In this document: one piece after another, positions 30,220 through 40,241 of the stretch
How positions within the stretch are numbered: position 1 is the stretch's first letter
How the letters are laid out: every line of letters starts with the position of its first letter
Source: Citrobacter sp. JGM124
GTDB lineage: Bacteria > Pseudomonadota > Gammaproteobacteria > Enterobacterales > Enterobacteriaceae
Direction: 5' to 3'
Assembly: GCF_018257795.1 (NCBI RefSeq)
Contig: NZ_JAERJD010000004.1
Location: 268,918-332,917, forward strand
Length of the DNA: 64,000 nucleotides
Translations under genes and position numbers: made by a program
The notes under the pieces: model-generated
Told to the model about the DNA's origin: nothing
What the model saw: only the letters and a program-made list of their open reading frames with translations
Database searches by the model: none

Positions 30220-31458
30220 ATGACAAGGAAAGCACTCGCCGTATTATTGCTACTTTTGCCACTCGGTATCAGCGCGAATAATCGCGTGACGTTGGTTCTG
30301 GATGATGCCCCTGTCACACAAGTACTGCAGTCCATAGCAGAACAGCAGCAGCGTAATTTGGTTATTGCCCCCGGAGTTGAAGGTAAAGTGTCTTTGCACT
30401 TGGTTGATGTCCCCTGGGAGCAGGCTTTTGCCCTGGTGGTAAAGCTTGCCCATCTCTCTTCGTCACAAAGCGGCAATATATTGCAGGTGCAAGGGAAGGA
30501 AAGTGTATTACGCCAGCAAGCACAGCAGGACGCGTTGCGTAAACAGCAGGCAGAAGCCCGGCCATTAGTGCAGAAAGTTTATACGCCACGTCATGCTGAT
30601 GTGACGGAACTGGCTGCCGCTCTCAAGCTTAATGGTGACAAACTACTGGGGCCTCGTGGGTCTATTACCGTCGATACCCGCGCTAATCGCCTGGTTGTGC
30701 GTGATAATAAGCAAGCGCAAAAGCAAATAGCGCAATGGGTGGGGGACATGGATATTCCCATGGGGCAAATAGAGCTGGCTGCACATATTGTGACCATTAA
30801 CCAGGAAGCCTTACGCGAGCTTGGTGTTAAGTGGACGACGAAAAGTGATGGCAACAGCGATGTCTATCGGCCGTCAAATATGGTAAGTAATTTAAAAGCC
30901 AGTGTCGTCGCAGCAGGATTTAATATCGGTCGTATCGGCGGTCGAATGCTGGAGCTTGAACTTTCTGCACTGGAACAACAGCAGCAACTTGAGATCATTG
31001 CCAGCCCCCGTTTACTGGTTGCCCACCAACAACCTGCTAGTATTAAACAAGGTACAGAAATCCCTTATCAGGTTTCAGGCAGCTCCAGCACCGCAAGTTC
31101 TGTCGCTTTCAAAGAGGCTGTGCTGGGAATGGACGTCACGCCAATTATTAATGCTAATGGCAACATTCGCTTAAAACTGCGTATTACACAGAATATGCCG
31201 GGCAGAAGCATTCAACATGCTGATGGCGAAGCGCTGGCTATTGACAAGCAAGAGATAGAAACTCAGGTTGATGTGTTGGACGGCGAAACTCTGGCGCTGG
31301 GTGGAATTTTTCAGCAGCAACATCGAGAAGGTTATCGCAATGTCCCTTTTTTAAGTGATATCCCCCTGATAGGACGACTCTTTCATCAGGATGATAAAAA
31401 GAGTCAGCGCAGGGAGCTGGTGGTGTTTATTACGCCAAAATTAATCGCCCGGCCCTAG
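30220..31458 (+). CDS. hofQ: Secretin HofQ (PilQ/ComE-like)
   Basis: Outer-membrane secretin of 412 residues with a signal peptide (LAVLLLLLPLGISA). An N-terminal AMIN/STN-type domain precedes the N1 domain (HADVTELAAALKLNGDKL). The C-terminal secretin domain holds ASPRLLVAHQQPASIKQGTE, FKEAVLGMDVTPII and the final VPFLSDIPLIGRLF. It would form the pore for DNA entry. Competence genes such as comA-like pumps are not in the window. It is the last hof gene, 30 bases after hofP. Confidence 0.94.
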   Translation: MTRKALAVLLLLLPLGISANNRVTLVLDDAPVTQVLQSIAEQQQRNLVIAPGVEGKVSLHLVDVPWEQAFALVVKLAHLSSSQSGNILQVQGKESVLRQQAQQDALRKQQAEARPLVQKVYTPRHADVTELAAALKLNGDKLLGPRGSITVDTRANRLVVRDNKQAQKQIAQWVGDMDIPMGQIELAAHIVTINQEALRELGVKWTTKSDGNSDVYRPSNMVSNLKASVVAAGFNIGRIGGRMLELELSALEQQQQLEIIASPRLLVAHQQPASIKQGTEIPYQVSGSSSTASSVAFKEAVLGMDVTPIINANGNIRLKLRITQNMPGRSIQHADGEALAIDKQEIETQVDVLDGETLALGGIFQQQHREGYRNVPFLSDIPLIGRLFHQDDKKSQRRELVVFITPKLIARP

Positions 31459-31769
31459 AAATTGCCCTTATATTTATAGGTTTTTATGTGAATAGGTGCT
31501 CATGTGTTTGACGTTAGAGAGGAATTAGCTTACAAGGTGTACCGTTTCAAGAAACCAGGTAATGATATTCTGGAGCTGATTGAAGCTGTTCGTTTCGCCA
31601 TCTTAGGGAAATGAGTGATTTATTCAGTTGCCAAACAGCCTTGAGTGTTGAGATAATTTTTAGTCTGATTCTCAACTCACGCTTATGAGGTTTCAGTTCA
31701 TGTCCCGCTGCACCTGGTGAATACCGGGCGGGTTTATCATCAACGAATAGTCTTAGTAATACCAAAAAA
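31459..31769. other. hofQ-aroK intergenic region
   Basis: This 311-base interval lacks a recognised gene. It must hold the aroKB promoter. It contains a 36-codon GTG-initiated frame (31504-31614) and, near its right end, a seven-codon reading frame MSRCTW-stop (31700-31720) with a GAGG ribosome site that overlaps a GC-rich stem-loop (31704-31732). Both are weak candidates and are discussed as findings. Confidence 0.6.
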
Positions 31770-32291
31770 ATGGCAGAGAAACGCAATATCTTTCTGGTTG
31801 GGCCTATGGGTGCCGGCAAAAGCACTATTGGGCGTCAGTTAGCCCAGCAGCTCAATATGGAATTTTTCGATTCAGATCAAGAGATCGAGAAACGTACCGG
31901 GGCTGATGTCGGCTGGGTATTCGACGTTGAAGGTGAAGAAGGTTTTCGCGATCGCGAAGAAAAAATCATCAACGAACTTACAGAAAAGCAAGGCATCGTG
32001 CTGGCGACAGGAGGGGGGTCTGTTAAGTCCCGTGAAACCCGTAACCGTCTGTCAGCAAGAGGCGTAGTGGTGTATCTTGAAACCACTATTGAAAAGCAAC
32101 TTGCCAGAACTCAGCGCGATAAAAAACGTCCGCTGCTTCAAGTTGATACACCGCCTCGTGAAGTGCTTGTAGCATTGGCAGAGGAGCGCAATCCACTGTA
32201 TGAAGAGATTGCCGATGTGACGATTCGCACCGACGATCAAAGTGCCAAAGTTGTTGCTAACCAGATTATTCATATGCTGGAAAGCAATTAG
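31770..32291 (+). CDS. aroK: Shikimate kinase 1
   Basis: Phosphorylates shikimate at the 3-hydroxyl in the common aromatic pathway. The 173-residue cytosolic protein has Walker [10 protein letters not shown] (11-19), the shikimate-binding [11 protein letters not shown] and GGGSVKS motifs and the RPLLQ lid region. Length and sequence match AroK rather than AroL. It begins the gene series aroK-aroB-damX-dam-rpe-gph-trpS, all on the plus strand with short gaps. No TyrR box is evident upstream. Confidence 0.97.
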   Translation: MAEKRNIFLVGPMGAGKSTIGRQLAQQLNMEFFDSDQEIEKRTGADVGWVFDVEGEEGFRDREEKIINELTEKQGIVLATGGGSVKSRETRNRLSARGVVVYLETTIEKQLARTQRDKKRPLLQVDTPPREVLVALAEERNPLYEEIADVTIRTDDQSAKVVANQIIHMLESN

Positions 32292-32347
32292 TTCTGGCTT
32301 GAGAATCCTATGCCTGAGGGCAATGTTATTAAGGTAGGCTCCGCACG

Positions 32348-33436
32348 ATGGAGAGGTTGACAGTCACTCTTGGGGAACGTAGTTACCCTATAACGATTGC
32401 TGTCGGGTTATTTAATGACCCGGCTTCCTTTTGGCCGCTAAAAGCGGGCGACCAGTGTATGCTTGTCACGAATGAGACTCTGGCCCCGATGTACCTTGAT
32501 AAGGTGCGTAGCCTTCTGGAACAGGCAGGCGTGAAGGTGGATACTGTTACCCTTCCTGATGGCGAGCAATTTAAGAGCCTTGCGGTTTTAGATACCGTAT
32601 TTACCGCTTTACTGGAGAAACCGCACGGTCGCGACACCACTTTGCTTGCACTGGGTGGTGGTGTTATTGGCGATTTAACGGGCTTTGCCGCAGCATGTTA
32701 CCAACGTGGCGTGCGGTTTATTCAGATTCCTACAACCCTACTTTCACAAGTAGACTCATCCGTAGGGGGGAAAACAGCTGTCAACCATCCCCTTGGGAAA
32801 AACATGATTGGTGCGTTCTATCAGCCCGCATCGGTGATTGTGGATATTGATTGCCTCTCCACACTTCCTGAACGTGAGTTTGCTTCTGGTCTGGCTGAAG
32901 TCATTAAATATGGCATTATTCTGGATGGTGAATTCTTCCTGTGGCTGGAAGATAATCTGGATGCCTTACTACAGCTGGACAGTGATGCGCTGACGTACTG
33001 TATTCGTCGCTGTTGTGAACTAAAAGCCGACGTTGTGGCGGCTGACGAGCGTGAAGGCGGTGTGCGTGCTTTGCTGAATCTGGGCCATACTTTTGGCCAT
33101 GCTATTGAAACAGAAATGGGTTATGGCAACTGGTTACATGGTGAGGCTGTATCAGCAGGTATGGTCATGGCAGCCCGTACAGCCCAGCGTTTAGGTCAGT
33201 TCAGCGAAGCGGATGTTCAGCGTATTATTGTCCTGTTGCAGCGCGCAGGTTTGCCGGTCAATGGGCCAAAAGAAATGTCAGTTGACGCGTATATGCCCCA
33301 TATGATGCGTGACAAAAAGGTTCTGGCAGGGGAATTACGTCTTATTCTGCCACTGGCGATCGGTGCCAGTGAAGTGCGTGGTGCTGTGCCACATGACGTT
33401 GTTCTGTCTGCTATTGCTGATTGTCAGCACGATTAA
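32348..33436 (+). CDS. aroB: 3-Dehydroquinate synthase
   Basis: NAD- and metal-dependent enzyme that cyclises DAHP to 3-dehydroquinate, step two of the shikimate pathway. It has 362 residues, the standard length. The NAD/metal core [19 protein letters not shown] and [16 protein letters not shown] are intact, as are [11 protein letters not shown] (metal histidines) and HGEAVSAGM. It lies 56 bases after aroK, with a small ribosome site just upstream; damX follows at 71 bases. Confidence 0.98.
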   Translation: MERLTVTLGERSYPITIAVGLFNDPASFWPLKAGDQCMLVTNETLAPMYLDKVRSLLEQAGVKVDTVTLPDGEQFKSLAVLDTVFTALLEKPHGRDTTLLALGGGVIGDLTGFAAACYQRGVRFIQIPTTLLSQVDSSVGGKTAVNHPLGKNMIGAFYQPASVIVDIDCLSTLPEREFASGLAEVIKYGIILDGEFFLWLEDNLDALLQLDSDALTYCIRRCCELKADVVAADEREGGVRALLNLGHTFGHAIETEMGYGNWLHGEAVSAGMVMAARTAQRLGQFSEADVQRIIVLLQRAGLPVNGPKEMSVDAYMPHMMRDKKVLAGELRLILPLAIGASEVRGAVPHDVVLSAIADCQHD

Positions 33437-33507
33437 TGGCTCACCTGTACGATGTTAAATTTTGGGCAATTTGCTAACCCAGCATAAGCCTGTTAGTGGG
33501 GTGTTAA

Positions 33508-34695
33508 ATGGATAAGTTCAAACCAGAAGATGATCTGATCCCTGATCCAAGTGATCGTCAGTCTGGGCGTACTCGCAATATAGATACAGATAACGAACCG
33601 CAGCTCAATGTTGATGATATTGAGATTGATATGGACGATCGTCGTGTGTCTAAAGCGAGACGTGTGCGCGAAGATGATGAAAACTACGAACTGGATGAGG
33701 ATATGGCGATGGAAACTCGCCCTCCACGCGGGCGTAGAAAAGCTGAACGAACCAACAAACCTATTTCGCGTCAGTACCTGATGATGGGAACCGGGATTAT
33801 TGTTCTGCTGTTGCTCATCTTTGGTATTGGTTCCGCACTGAAAGGGCCATCCCCAGCCACCGATACCGCCGGGCAGTCGTCTGGCACTGAAAAAAGTATC
33901 GACTTATCTGCCACACATGAGAATAGCAATGCGCCAGCTGTGGCTTCTGCATCTCAGGATTTTTCTATTCCCCCTATTTCTTCGACGCCAACTCAGGGGC
34001 AGAGTATACCTCAGCCTGAAGGTCAACAACGTATTGAGTTACAAGGCGATCTGGGGAATTCCCTGATTCAGCAACAAACTCAAATTGAATCGGTCGTCAC
34101 ACGCTCTACGCTACCGACAGAACCTGCAACCGTTGCCTCTGTCGCGGGGAGCAAGACCACAGAACCTCGTCCTGAGCGTAAAACCGTGGTGATTGAACCT
34201 GTGCAAAAAGCACCGAATCGTACTCAGATTACGGCGAATACGCAGAGCAAACCCGCGCCAGTTAAACATAATGAACCTGCGCGTGTGGCTTCCACATCCG
34301 CTAAACCTGTCGTGGAAAAAACAGCACCTGTAGTACATGCACCCACGGCCAAAGCCCCGGTGACACAGCCTCCTGTTTCACATGCTCCGGCCAAATCGGC
34401 GACAGCGGCAGGCAGTAGTCAGGCGTTAAAAAGTGCTTCGGGTAGCAGTTACACACTGCAACTCAATGCATCGTCAAACTCGGCAAACCTGAATGCATGG
34501 GCGAAAAAAGAGAATTTACAGAATTTTATCGTCTATCAAACTTCACGTAACGGTAAGCCGTGGTATGTTATGGTCAGTGGTATTTATGCCAGCAAATCTG
34601 ATGCAGAGCGTGCTATATCAAATTTACCTGCTGGTGTTCAGAGCAATAGGCCCTGGACTAAACCAATTCATCAGGTGCAGTCAGAAATTAAGTAA
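33508..34695 (+). CDS. damX: Cell-division SPOR protein DamX
   Basis: Bitopic inner-membrane protein that localises to the septal ring. The 395-residue product has an acidic, basic-patched cytoplasmic N-terminus, one TM (about 88-110, YLMMGTGIIVLLLLIFGIGS), a long proline-, alanine- and serine-rich periplasmic linker, and a C-terminal SPOR domain (about 313-390) including SSYTLQLNASSNSANLNAW and YVMVSGIYASKSDAERAI. It is shorter than the E. coli protein (about 428) mainly in the linker, a low-complexity region that varies within the family. Confidence 0.95.
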   Translation: MDKFKPEDDLIPDPSDRQSGRTRNIDTDNEPQLNVDDIEIDMDDRRVSKARRVREDDENYELDEDMAMETRPPRGRRKAERTNKPISRQYLMMGTGIIVLLLLIFGIGSALKGPSPATDTAGQSSGTEKSIDLSATHENSNAPAVASASQDFSIPPISSTPTQGQSIPQPEGQQRIELQGDLGNSLIQQQTQIESVVTRSTLPTEPATVASVAGSKTTEPRPERKTVVIEPVQKAPNRTQITANTQSKPAPVKHNEPARVASTSAKPVVEKTAPVVHAPTAKAPVTQPPVSHAPAKSATAAGSSQALKSASGSSYTLQLNASSNSANLNAWAKKENLQNFIVYQTSRNGKPWYVMVSGIYASKSDAERAISNLPAGVQSNRPWTKPIHQVQSEIK

Positions 34696-34758
34696 TAATA
34701 AGCGCAGTCGCTGTCGGAACCTTTCCACAGCTGGATAAGGTGTAAATAGTAAGGCAGC

Positions 34759-35583
34759 ATGAAAAAGAATCGCGCTTTTCTTAAATGGGCAGGGGGGAAA
34801 TTTCCCCTGCTTGACGAAATAAAAAAGCACCTTCCTGAGGGTGACCGTCTGATCGAGCCCTTTGCTGGTGCGGGTTCAGTATTTCTCAATACGGACTATC
34901 AACATTACCTTCTTGCTGATATCAATAGCGATTTAATCGATCTCTACACCATTGTTAAATATCGTGCTGACGAGTATGTCCATGAAGCCCGGCTAATGTT
35001 TTGCCCGCAAAACAATGAAGAGCCAGCCTATTACGCCTTCCGCGCGGAATTTAACCAGTGTACAGATAAGCTACGCAGGGCGGTGCTGTTTCTATACCTG
35101 AACCGACATTGTTACAATGGCCTGTGTCGTTATAATTTACGGGGCGAATTTAACGTGCCGTTTGGTCGTTACAGGAAGCCTTATTTCCCGGAAGAAGAGT
35201 TATACGCTTTTGCTGAAAAAGCACAGAAGGCTGACTTTGTTTGTCAGTCTTATGATGTGAGTATGATGAATGTGGCTGCAGGGTCGGTGGTTTATTGTGA
35301 TCCCCCTTATGCCCCCTTATCAACGACAGCAAATTTCACGGCGTATCACACAGCAAGTTTTAATGCTACCCAGCAGCAGCACTTGGCTGAACTGGCAGAA
35401 AATCTGCACCAACAGCAGATATCCGTATTAATTTCTAACCACGATACTGTGCTCACAAGACAGTGGTACCAGAACGCTACCGAATTTCACAAACTGCAAG
35501 TAAGACGCAATATCAGTAGAAACGGTAGTACTCGTAATAAAGTGGGCGAACTTCTGGCACTTTATCGCTCTAAAGATGCCTGA
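34759..35583 (+). CDS. dam: DNA adenine methylase Dam
   Basis: Orphan methyltransferase that methylates adenine in GATC for mismatch repair, replication timing and gene control. The 274-residue protein has the AdoMet motif EPFAGAGS (33-40) and catalytic DPPY (181-184), the alpha-class order. The N-terminus [12 protein letters not shown] is typical. It lies after damX by 63 bases and overlaps the extended rpe frame, but the rpe start proper is 46 bases beyond the dam stop. Confidence 0.98.
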   Translation: MKKNRAFLKWAGGKFPLLDEIKKHLPEGDRLIEPFAGAGSVFLNTDYQHYLLADINSDLIDLYTIVKYRADEYVHEARLMFCPQNNEEPAYYAFRAEFNQCTDKLRRAVLFLYLNRHCYNGLCRYNLRGEFNVPFGRYRKPYFPEEELYAFAEKAQKADFVCQSYDVSMMNVAAGSVVYCDPPYAPLSTTANFTAYHTASFNATQQQHLAELAENLHQQQISVLISNHDTVLTRQWYQNATEFHKLQVRRNISRNGSTRNKVGELLALYRSKDA

Positions 35584-35629
35584 GCCGTTTCGCCCGCCAC
35601 CGAAAGATGACTTGCTATTGGAGAAGCGG

Positions 35630-36307
35630 ATGAAACAGTTTTTGATTGCCCCCTCAATCCTTTCTGCCGATTTCGCCCGTTTGGGTGAGGATACGGCTAA
35701 GGCACTGGCAGCGGGTGCGGATGTTGTTCATTATGATGTTATGGATAACCACTATGTACCGAACCTCACTATGGGGCCCATGGTCCTGAAGGCACTGCGT
35801 GATTACGGCATCACCGCCCCTATTGATGTTCATTTGATGGTTAAACCTGTAGACAGAATCATCCCGGACTTTGTTGCCGCTGGTGCCAGCATCATCACCT
35901 TTCATCCTGAGGCCTCTGAACATGTTGATCGCTCATTGCAACTGATTAAAGAGCATGGTTGTAAAGCGGGGCTGGTCATCAACCCGGCAACGTCACTGTC
36001 ATGGCTTGATAATGTGATGGATAAACTGGATGTTATCTTGCTGATGTCTGTTAACCCGGGGTTCGGTGGTCAGTCGTTTATTCCCCATACTCTCGAAAAG
36101 CTTCGCCAGGCTCGTCGGCGTATTGATGAATCCGGGTATGACATTCGTCTTGAAGTCGATGGCGGCGTGAAAGTGGAAAATATTCGTGCAATTGCAGAAG
36201 CCGGAGCAGACATGTTTGTTGCCGGTTCTGCTATTTTCGGCAAACCGGATTACAAAACAGTGATTGATGATATGCGTACAGAATTATCGAAGGTCACCCA
36301 TGGATAA
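35630..36307 (+). CDS. rpe: Ribulose-phosphate 3-epimerase
   Basis: Interconverts ribulose-5-phosphate and xylulose-5-phosphate in the pentose phosphate pathway. I chose ATG 35630, giving 225 residues starting [19 protein letters not shown], with GGAG upstream; the in-frame ATG at 35576 adds 18 unmatched residues. Metal and active-site motifs [28 protein letters not shown] and VDGGVK are all present. It overlaps gph by eight bases. Confidence 0.98.
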   Translation: MKQFLIAPSILSADFARLGEDTAKALAAGADVVHYDVMDNHYVPNLTMGPMVLKALRDYGITAPIDVHLMVKPVDRIIPDFVAAGASIITFHPEASEHVDRSLQLIKEHGCKAGLVINPATSLSWLDNVMDKLDVILLMSVNPGFGGQSFIPHTLEKLRQARRRIDESGYDIRLEVDGGVKVENIRAIAEAGADMFVAGSAIFGKPDYKTVIDDMRTELSKVTHG

Positions 36308-37019
36308 ATTTACCTCTGTTCGTGGTATCGCTTTTGATTTAGACGGTACTTTGATTGACTCCTCACTGGGGCTGAGTCAGGCCGTGGACATGACACTCTA
36401 TGCAATGGAGCTACCTGGTGCCGGGGAAGAACGCGTCATAACCTGGATTGGTAACGGCGCAGATATCCTTATTCAACGGGCACTGGAGTGGGGGCTCAAA
36501 GAGAAAAATCTGCCACAAAATTCTGAGCAGCTGGGCGTGGCCCGTAAGTTGTTTGACCGTTTTTATGCAGAAACCGTGACAGAAGGCAGTTTCTTATTCC
36601 CTGAGGTACTCACCACCCTGGAGATACTTAAGGAAAAAGGATTTTCACTCGGTATTGTCACCAATAAACCTACCCCTTTCGTCATGCCGTTACTCGAAAG
36701 TTTTGGTATTGCTCAATATTTCCAGGTCATCATTGGTGGTGATGATGTTAAACAGAAAAAGCCCCATCCAGAAGCACTGTTTAATAGCATGAAAGCCATG
36801 CAACTGAGTGCCAGCGAGATGATGTTTGTCGGTGATTCTCGTAATGATATTCAGGCAGCACAAGCGGCGGGTTGCCCAAGTGTTGGGCTGACTTATGGTT
36901 ATAACTATGGTGAAGCAATTACATTGAGCAACCCCGATGTTGTTTGTGAGCGCTTCAGCGATTTATTGCCCTTACTGGGGCTAACACATCAAGCAAATCA
37001 GGAATCCGAACATGAGTAA
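36300..37019 (+). CDS. gph: Phosphoglycolate phosphatase
   Basis: HAD-family phosphatase that removes 2-phosphoglycolate, for example from DNA damage repair. The 239-residue product starts at ATG 36300 inside the end of rpe, with GAAGG ahead of it. HAD motif I is [10 protein letters not shown], motif II is VTNKP, motif III lies in KQKKPHPE, and motif IV is [15 protein letters not shown]. Its stop overlaps the trpS start by eight bases, continuing the translational coupling of the rpe-gph-trpS series. Confidence 0.97.
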   Translation: MDKFTSVRGIAFDLDGTLIDSSLGLSQAVDMTLYAMELPGAGEERVITWIGNGADILIQRALEWGLKEKNLPQNSEQLGVARKLFDRFYAETVTEGSFLFPEVLTTLEILKEKGFSLGIVTNKPTPFVMPLLESFGIAQYFQVIIGGDDVKQKKPHPEALFNSMKAMQLSASEMMFVGDSRNDIQAAQAAGCPSVGLTYGYNYGEAITLSNPDVVCERFSDLLPLLGLTHQANQESEHE

Positions 37020-38016
37020 ACCCATCGTTTTTAGTGGTGCACAGCCTTCTGGTGAGTTAACCATTGGTAATTATATGGGTGCACTGCGTCAGTGGGTAAA
37101 CCTGCAAGATGATTATCACTGCATTTACTGCATTGTTGATCAGCATGCCATCACCGTACGTCAGGATCCGGTAGCGCTGCGTAAAGCGACACTCGATACG
37201 CTGGCTCTGTATCTGGCGTGTGGTATTGATCCGCAGAAAAGTACTATTTTTGTCCAGTCCCATGTGCCTGAGCATGCCCAGCTGGGGTGGGCGCTCAACT
37301 GCTACACCTATTTTGGTGAGTTGAGCCGTATGACACAATTTAAAGACAAGTCATCACGCTATGCTGAAAATATTAATGCCGGGCTATTTGACTACCCAGT
37401 ACTGATGGCGGCAGATATTTTACTCTATCAGACCAACCAGGTTCCGGTGGGTGAAGATCAAAAACAGCATCTTGAATTGAGCCGCGATATTGCCAGTCGT
37501 TTTAACGCCATCTACGGTGATATTTTCAAAATTCCAGAGCCTTTTATTCCTAAATCCGGTGCGCGTGTTATGTCGCTGCTTGAGCCGACCAGGAAAATGT
37601 CCAAATCAGACGATAATCGTAATAATGTTATCGGCCTGCTGGAAGACCCAAAAATGGTGGTGAAAAAAATTAAGCGTGCGGTGACCGATTCTGAAGAGCC
37701 ACCTGTCGTGCGTTATGATGTGACCAATAAAGCCGGTGTTTCTAACTTGCTGGATATTCTGTCCGGGGTGACGGGCAAGTCTATTGCTCAGTTGGAAGAA
37801 GAATTTGAAGGTAAAATGTACGGCCATTTAAAAAGTGAAGTGGCAGAAGCAGTATCTGGTATGTTGACTGAACTTCAGGAACGCTACCATCGTTATCGTA
37901 ATGATGAAGCATTTTTACAGCACGTGATGAAAGAAGGGGCTGAAAAAGCCAGCCTACGCGCGAGTGAAACACTGAAGAAGGTCTATGAAGCAATTGGCTT
38001 TGTTGCCAAGCCTTGA
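37012..38016 (+). CDS. trpS: Tryptophanyl-tRNA synthetase
   Basis: Class Ic aminoacyl-tRNA synthetase of 334 residues, the standard length. The HIGH-like motif is in [16 protein letters not shown] and the KMSKS motif is [10 protein letters not shown]. The [18 protein letters not shown] segment that holds ATP and tryptophan is intact. It is the last gene in the aroK-trpS series and ends at a strong terminator facing cysG. Confidence 0.98.
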   Translation: MSKPIVFSGAQPSGELTIGNYMGALRQWVNLQDDYHCIYCIVDQHAITVRQDPVALRKATLDTLALYLACGIDPQKSTIFVQSHVPEHAQLGWALNCYTYFGELSRMTQFKDKSSRYAENINAGLFDYPVLMAADILLYQTNQVPVGEDQKQHLELSRDIASRFNAIYGDIFKIPEPFIPKSGARVMSLLEPTRKMSKSDDNRNNVIGLLEDPKMVVKKIKRAVTDSEEPPVVRYDVTNKAGVSNLLDILSGVTGKSIAQLEEEFEGKMYGHLKSEVAEAVSGMLTELQERYHRYRNDEAFLQHVMKEGAEKASLRASETLKKVYEAIGFVAKP

Positions 38017-38033
38017 TAACTGGTCATGACAAC

Positions 38034-38075
38034 AACGCCAGTTGCTTCCGGAAACGGCAACTGGCGTTATTTATC
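38034..38075. terminator. Terminator between trpS and cysG
   Basis: A 12-bp perfect stem AACGCCAGTTGC/GCAACTGGCGTT (38034-38068) is followed by ATTTAT. It sits between convergent genes and can serve both. Confidence 0.85.
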
Positions 38076-38081
38076 ATTTCA

Positions 38082-39455
38082 TTAATGATTAGAGAACCAG
38101 TTTAGTTTGTTACGCAAACCAACGACGGCCCCGACAATAATTAATGCCGGGCTTTCGACCTGTTTAGCCAGTTCTCCGAGTTGATCCAGTGTGCCATCAA
38201 CGACCCTCTGGCTGACCATCGTGCCATTTTCCACCAGGGCAACTGGGATGGTTCCTTGCATACCATGAGCAATAAGCTGCTGTTGAATAAAAATTGCCTG
38301 GCCTAATCCCATATAGAATACCAGCGTCTGTTTTTCAGCAGCCAGATTGGCCCAGTCAAGCTCATCGCCATTTTTCAAATGCCCGGTAACCAGCCTAATA
38401 CTTTGCGCATAATCCCGATGTGTCAGCGGTATCCCGGAGTATGCTGAACAGCCTGAAGCAGCGGTAATGCCAGGAACCACCGAGAAGGGAATATTAGCAT
38501 GGCAGAGAGTTTCTAACTCTTCACCGCCACGGCCGAAGATAAAGGGATCACCACCTTTCAGTCTGACCACTCGCTTACCTTTTCTGGCTTCATGAAGCAG
38601 GATCTGGTTGATCTCTGACTGAGGGACACAATGGTAACCGGCACGTTTACCGACGAAGACACGGTCCGCATCACGACGAACAAGATTCATGATATCGTCT
38701 GAAACCAGGCGATCGTACACCACTACATCAGCTTGCTGGATCTGTTGCAGGCCTTTCAGCGTTAACAGGCCCGCATCCCCAGGCCCGGCACCGACCAGAA
38801 CCACTTCTCCGCGATTATCGAGAGGCGCAGAAAAGAGTGATGTCGTTTCTTTATCAACCGCCTGCTTGTCTTCATTTGCTAAATATTGTGCCAGTCTGTC
38901 ATTGGTGAAGAACTTTTCCCAGAACATACGGCGCTCTGCCATGGTTGAGAATTTTTCTTTCACTCGTGCACGTAATGTACCAGCATAAGCAGCAATTTTT
39001 CCCAGATGCAAGGGGAGCAGAGACTCAAGTTTTTCTCGCAGTAATCGGGCGAGAACAGGGGAGGTTCCACCGGAGGATATCGCGACCATCAGTGGGGATC
39101 TGTCGATGATGGAAGGCATGATAAAACTCGCCTGCTTTGGTGCATCAACCACATTGCAGAAGATTCGTCGTTCATCGGCAGCATCACTAACGCTTTGATT
39201 GACTGCATCATCATCAGTTGCCGCAATCGCCAGCCAGCAGTTATCCAGTAACGCAGGCAAGAAATCGCCTTCTGCCAGGACCAGCATATCTTGCTCTGCC
39301 CAGAGAATAAACTGGGGTGAGAACTGCCTGGCATTTACAGTAAGGCGTGCCCCTGCATCGAGTAACAAACGCGCTTTACGCTCGGCAACAGCACCACCAC
39401 CTACCAACAGGCAAGCGCGACCACGTAACTGACAAAATATTGGAAGGTGCTCCAC
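38082..39455 (-). CDS. cysG: Sirohaem synthase CysG
   Basis: Trifunctional enzyme that turns uroporphyrinogen III into sirohaem. The 457-residue protein has an N-terminal NAD-dependent dehydrogenase/ferrochelatase half with [13 protein letters not shown] and the linker [16 protein letters not shown], and a C-terminal SAM-dependent methyltransferase half with [15 protein letters not shown] and [13 protein letters not shown]. It starts with GTG at 39455; GAGG lies seven bases upstream. In E. coli it ends the nirBDC-cysG operon; nirBDC is not present here, so sirohaem is likely used chiefly by sulfite reductase, which is inference. Confidence 0.98.
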   Translation of the reverse strand: MEHLPIFCQLRGRACLLVGGGAVAERKARLLLDAGARLTVNARQFSPQFILWAEQDMLVLAEGDFLPALLDNCWLAIAATDDDAVNQSVSDAADERRIFCNVVDAPKQASFIMPSIIDRSPLMVAISSGGTSPVLARLLREKLESLLPLHLGKIAAYAGTLRARVKEKFSTMAERRMFWEKFFTNDRLAQYLANEDKQAVDKETTSLFSAPLDNRGEVVLVGAGPGDAGLLTLKGLQQIQQADVVVYDRLVSDDIMNLVRRDADRVFVGKRAGYHCVPQSEINQILLHEARKGKRVVRLKGGDPFIFGRGGEELETLCHANIPFSVVPGITAASGCSAYSGIPLTHRDYAQSIRLVTGHLKNGDELDWANLAAEKQTLVFYMGLGQAIFIQQQLIAHGMQGTIPVALVENGTMVSQRVVDGTLDQLGELAKQVESPALIIVGAVVGLRNKLNWFSNH

Positions 39456-40241
39456 AGTGAATCCTCAATAAATACCTATAGTGCCGATTTTTTTGCGTAG
39501 CATACCAATAACCCGAACATATGAATACTACGGTTAAATGGGACCACTTAATGGGCATCTTACTTTGCATGACGGGTGTACCAGTGAGGAATACTTTGGT
39601 CTGTGCGTACAGAACCATGATATGTGGAGAAGGTAAAATTCTTTATGATTTAATCACCCTGGTTAACTGGGTTTATTAATCAAGGGAAAGTCATTCATGA
39701 TTAGCGCTGCCCTGGATATAAAATATATCTCTTGATTATCAATAGGTAATAAAATCAGGTGATCTTTGGTGATAACGGCTGAATAATCATTATGCGGCAG
39801 GTCAGGGAGAGCATCATTATTTATAATTAGTGGGTTACAACAGAAAACGACGTCCCGTCAGGTTAATCACTGCCCAGCCAATTATTCTTTTCCTGTATAT
39901 AGTATTCGTAATCGTTCTTATCCGTTTATTCCTCTCAGGCCTGTGTTTTACATTTCATCAGTACGTCATTTGTCACCGATGGCGCGTATTCTTTAGCGTA
40001 AAAGAAGGGGCTGGAGGAATACTTCAAAAAATATAGTGATAAGCAGGTGATCAGAAAACCGCCGGGGCGTTTTCTGTATGGTTACATATCATTGAGCCCA
40101 TAACACGGTGTAAAGATACAAACTGCAAAGAAAGGAAGGGTTGTGAGGCGCTGGCGCTCTAATAGTCCGCGGGAGCCAGTCACCTTTTGACGGCCATGCC
40201 CCCCTTATTCCTGGGGAATCAGGGGGGCTCAGTGATGGCAG
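39456..40241. other. 786-base gap where nirBDC would lie
   Basis: No recognisable gene is present. It must contain the cysG promoter on its left. No nirB, nirD or nirC remnant was seen by reading the translations. A 68-codon GTG-initiated plus-strand frame (39830-40036) has one hydrophobic span (about residues 17-40) but no credible ribosome site, so I do not call it a gene. A long GC-rich stem-loop lies at 40198-40228, after tsgA. Confidence 0.6.
40198..40228. other. GC-rich stem-loop after tsgA
   Basis: GCCCCCC pairs with GGGGGGC and an inner ATTCC pairs with GGAAT, giving a long interrupted stem 13 bases after the tsgA stop on the minus strand. No T run follows, so termination strength is uncertain. 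Confidence 0.6.

Noticed and set aside
35576..35629. Longer N-terminus for rpe beginning inside dam
   Set aside because: The 18 added residues match no epimerase and the GGAG ribosome site fits ATG 35630 instead.
39376..39618. 80-codon minus-strand frame across the cysG start
   Set aside because: Out of frame with cysG and overlaps its true N-terminal coding; composition of the product is not protein-like.
39830..40036. 68-codon frame with one hydrophobic span
   Set aside because: Starts with GTG and has no visible ribosome site; not recognised. Kept only as a note in the gap entry.
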